Under the pieces are notes generated by a model, which did not search any database, was not told where the DNA came from, and worked only from the letters and a program-made list of their open reading frames with translations. Positions 63,096-64,000 of a DNA stretch of 64,000 nt are shown piece after piece (the stretch's first letter is position 1; every line of letters starts with the position of its first letter). Source of the DNA: Sphingomonas sp. Leaf67 (lineage in GTDB: Bacteria > Pseudomonadota > Alphaproteobacteria > Sphingomonadales > Sphingomonadaceae); NCBI RefSeq assembly GCF_001421965.1, contig NZ_LMLP01000022.1, positions 124,001 through 188,000 of the forward strand, given 5' to 3'. A program made the translations under genes and the position numbers.

Positions 63096-64000
63096 ATGTC
63101 CTTCTATACCTCGCTGTCCGGCCTGAAGGCCTCTCAGGTCGACATGGCGTCGATCGCGCACAACCTTGCCAACGTCGGCACCACCGGCTTCAAGAAGAGC
63201 CGCGCCGAATTCGCCGACGTGATCGCGTCGAACCTCGCCGTCGCGCCGACGCAGATGGTCGGTTCGGGTACGGTGGTGAAGGGCAATCGCCAGCAGTTCG
63301 GCGAAGGCAACCTCGTCCAGTCTTCCTCGTCGCTCGACATCGCGATCGCCGGCGACGGTTTCTTCACGCTGAAGCCCGATCCCAACAAGCAGGGTCTGGC
63401 CTTCACCCGCAACGGTTCGCTGCGCGTCGATTCGAACCAGTTCGTCACCGATGCGCAGGGCGCGCGGTTGCAGGTCTATCCGGTCGATGGAAACGGCAAC
63501 GTTATCGCGACGACGCGTGAATCGCTGACCGATCTCGTACTCGCCGGAACCTCCGGCAAGCCGAAGGGCACCGACAATGTGACGCTTGGTCTCAATATGA
63601 ACGCACGTTCGGTCGTTCCGGCGACTAGCGACTTCAGCCGGTTCGATTCCAGCAGCTACAACGAAGCGATCTCGACGACCGTGTATGACGGCGCCGGCAA
63701 TCCGATGACGATGACGACCTATCTGAAGCGGACGACGCCACCGGTCGTTACCGTACCCCCCGCTGCCGAGGATCTGTCGAGCACCTGGGAGGCACACAGC
63801 TTCGTCGGCGACAAGCCGATGACCGTTGGCACCGGTGCCGCCGAGACCCCGGTGGTTACGGTCCAGTTCAATGCCGCCGGTCAACTTGCCGCGCCGGTCG
63901 TCAGCACCTTCAACTCGTTCATGCCGCCGAGCGGCGTGGCCCAGCAGCAGATCAAGCTGACCGTACCGGTCACGACCGAATCGACCACCAAGCCGTTCAA
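63096..64000 (+). CDS. flgE: Flagellar hook protein FlgE (3' end outside window)
   Basis: About 301 residues are visible. N-terminal MSFYTSLSGLKASQVDMASIAHNLANVGTTGFKKSRAEFADVI, then GNRQQFGEGNLVQSSSSLDIAIAGDGFF and the D1/D2 hook domains (DSSSYNEAISTTVYDGAGNPMTMTTYLKR). CAGGAG lies 7 bp before the ATG. Usual length is above 400, so the end is missing. Confidence 0.96.
   Translation, partial: MSFYTSLSGLKASQVDMASIAHNLANVGTTGFKKSRAEFADVIASNLAVAPTQMVGSGTVVKGNRQQFGEGNLVQSSSSLDIAIAGDGFFTLKPDPNKQGLAFTRNGSLRVDSNQFVTDAQGARLQVYPVDGNGNVIATTRESLTDLVLAGTSGKPKGTDNVTLGLNMNARSVVPATSDFSRFDSSSYNEAISTTVYDGAGNPMTMTTYLKRTTPPVVTVPPAAEDLSSTWEAHSFVGDKPMTVGTGAAETPVVTVQFNAAGQLAAPVVSTFNSFMPPSGVAQQQIKLTVPVTTESTTKPF

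Noticed and set aside
1..64000. Prophage, insertion sequence, tRNA or rRNA genes
   Set aside because: No integrase, transposase, capsid, tRNA-like cloverleaf or rRNA sequence was recognised on either strand.

Overview
This is a GC-rich chromosomal window from an alphaproteobacterium. It looks like Sphingomonas or a close relative. The grounds are codon use, TonB-receptor/porin sugar-uptake genes, non-phosphorylating sugar-acid catabolism, many REP-like palindromes of the CCCCGGCGAAGGCCGGGG type, and the exact look of small proteins such as the HIRAN protein and chorismate mutase. No rRNA, tRNA, CRISPR array, insertion sequence or phage gene was seen.

Left part (1-35 kb), metabolism and transport. 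It opens with the 5' end of hemW, divergent from a CAP-domain lipoprotein, then an OprB-type porin, a chemoreceptor with tandem HAMP-like repeats, a DUF808 membrane protein and a PBP4-type peptidase. At 7.7-11.3 kb is a translationally coupled operon for non-phosphorylating L-fucose-type sugar use (aldo/keto reductase, SDR, mutarotase, FucP-like transporter), followed by frmA and rlpA. At 13.5-21.4 kb is a locus built around a TonB receptor: ROK regulator, MFS transporter, an unrecognised histidine-rich secreted protein and an M23 peptidase-like protein. At 21.8-24.8 kb are an alpha/beta hydrolase with a divergent LysR regulator, rpsD and chorismate mutase. At 25.5-29.8 kb xylD-type dehydratase is divergent from an MFS transporter and an AraD1/GguC-type gene, which is a pentonate pathway. 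Then come NUDIX, AlkB-like and HIRAN genes, CorA, a siroheme-synthase N-terminal protein, lysA and an FMN reductase.

Right part (35-64 kb), flagellum. This is nearly a full flagellar regulon. Minus strand: fliDS; the block sigma54-activator-fliEFGHIJ; fliKLMNOPQR-flhB; a lytic transglycosylase gene with flhA and fliA; motA-motB-like-flgA-flgM-flgN. Plus strand: the flagellin gene and flgBCDE, the last cut by the window edge. Most junctions are ATGA, GTGA or TGATG overlaps.

Regulation can partly be read directly. Sites matching the sigma54 consensus TGGCACG-N4-TTGCW lie before flgB, motA, the transglycosylase gene and fliK. A TAAA-N15-GCCG sigma28-type site lies before fliD. The sigma54 activator, FliA and FlgM are all encoded here, so the window holds a conventional three-tier hierarchy. 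Oddities are a MotA without its first membrane helix, a MotB-like partner with a degenerate OmpA domain, and a large flagellin with two Flagellin_IN-like repeats.
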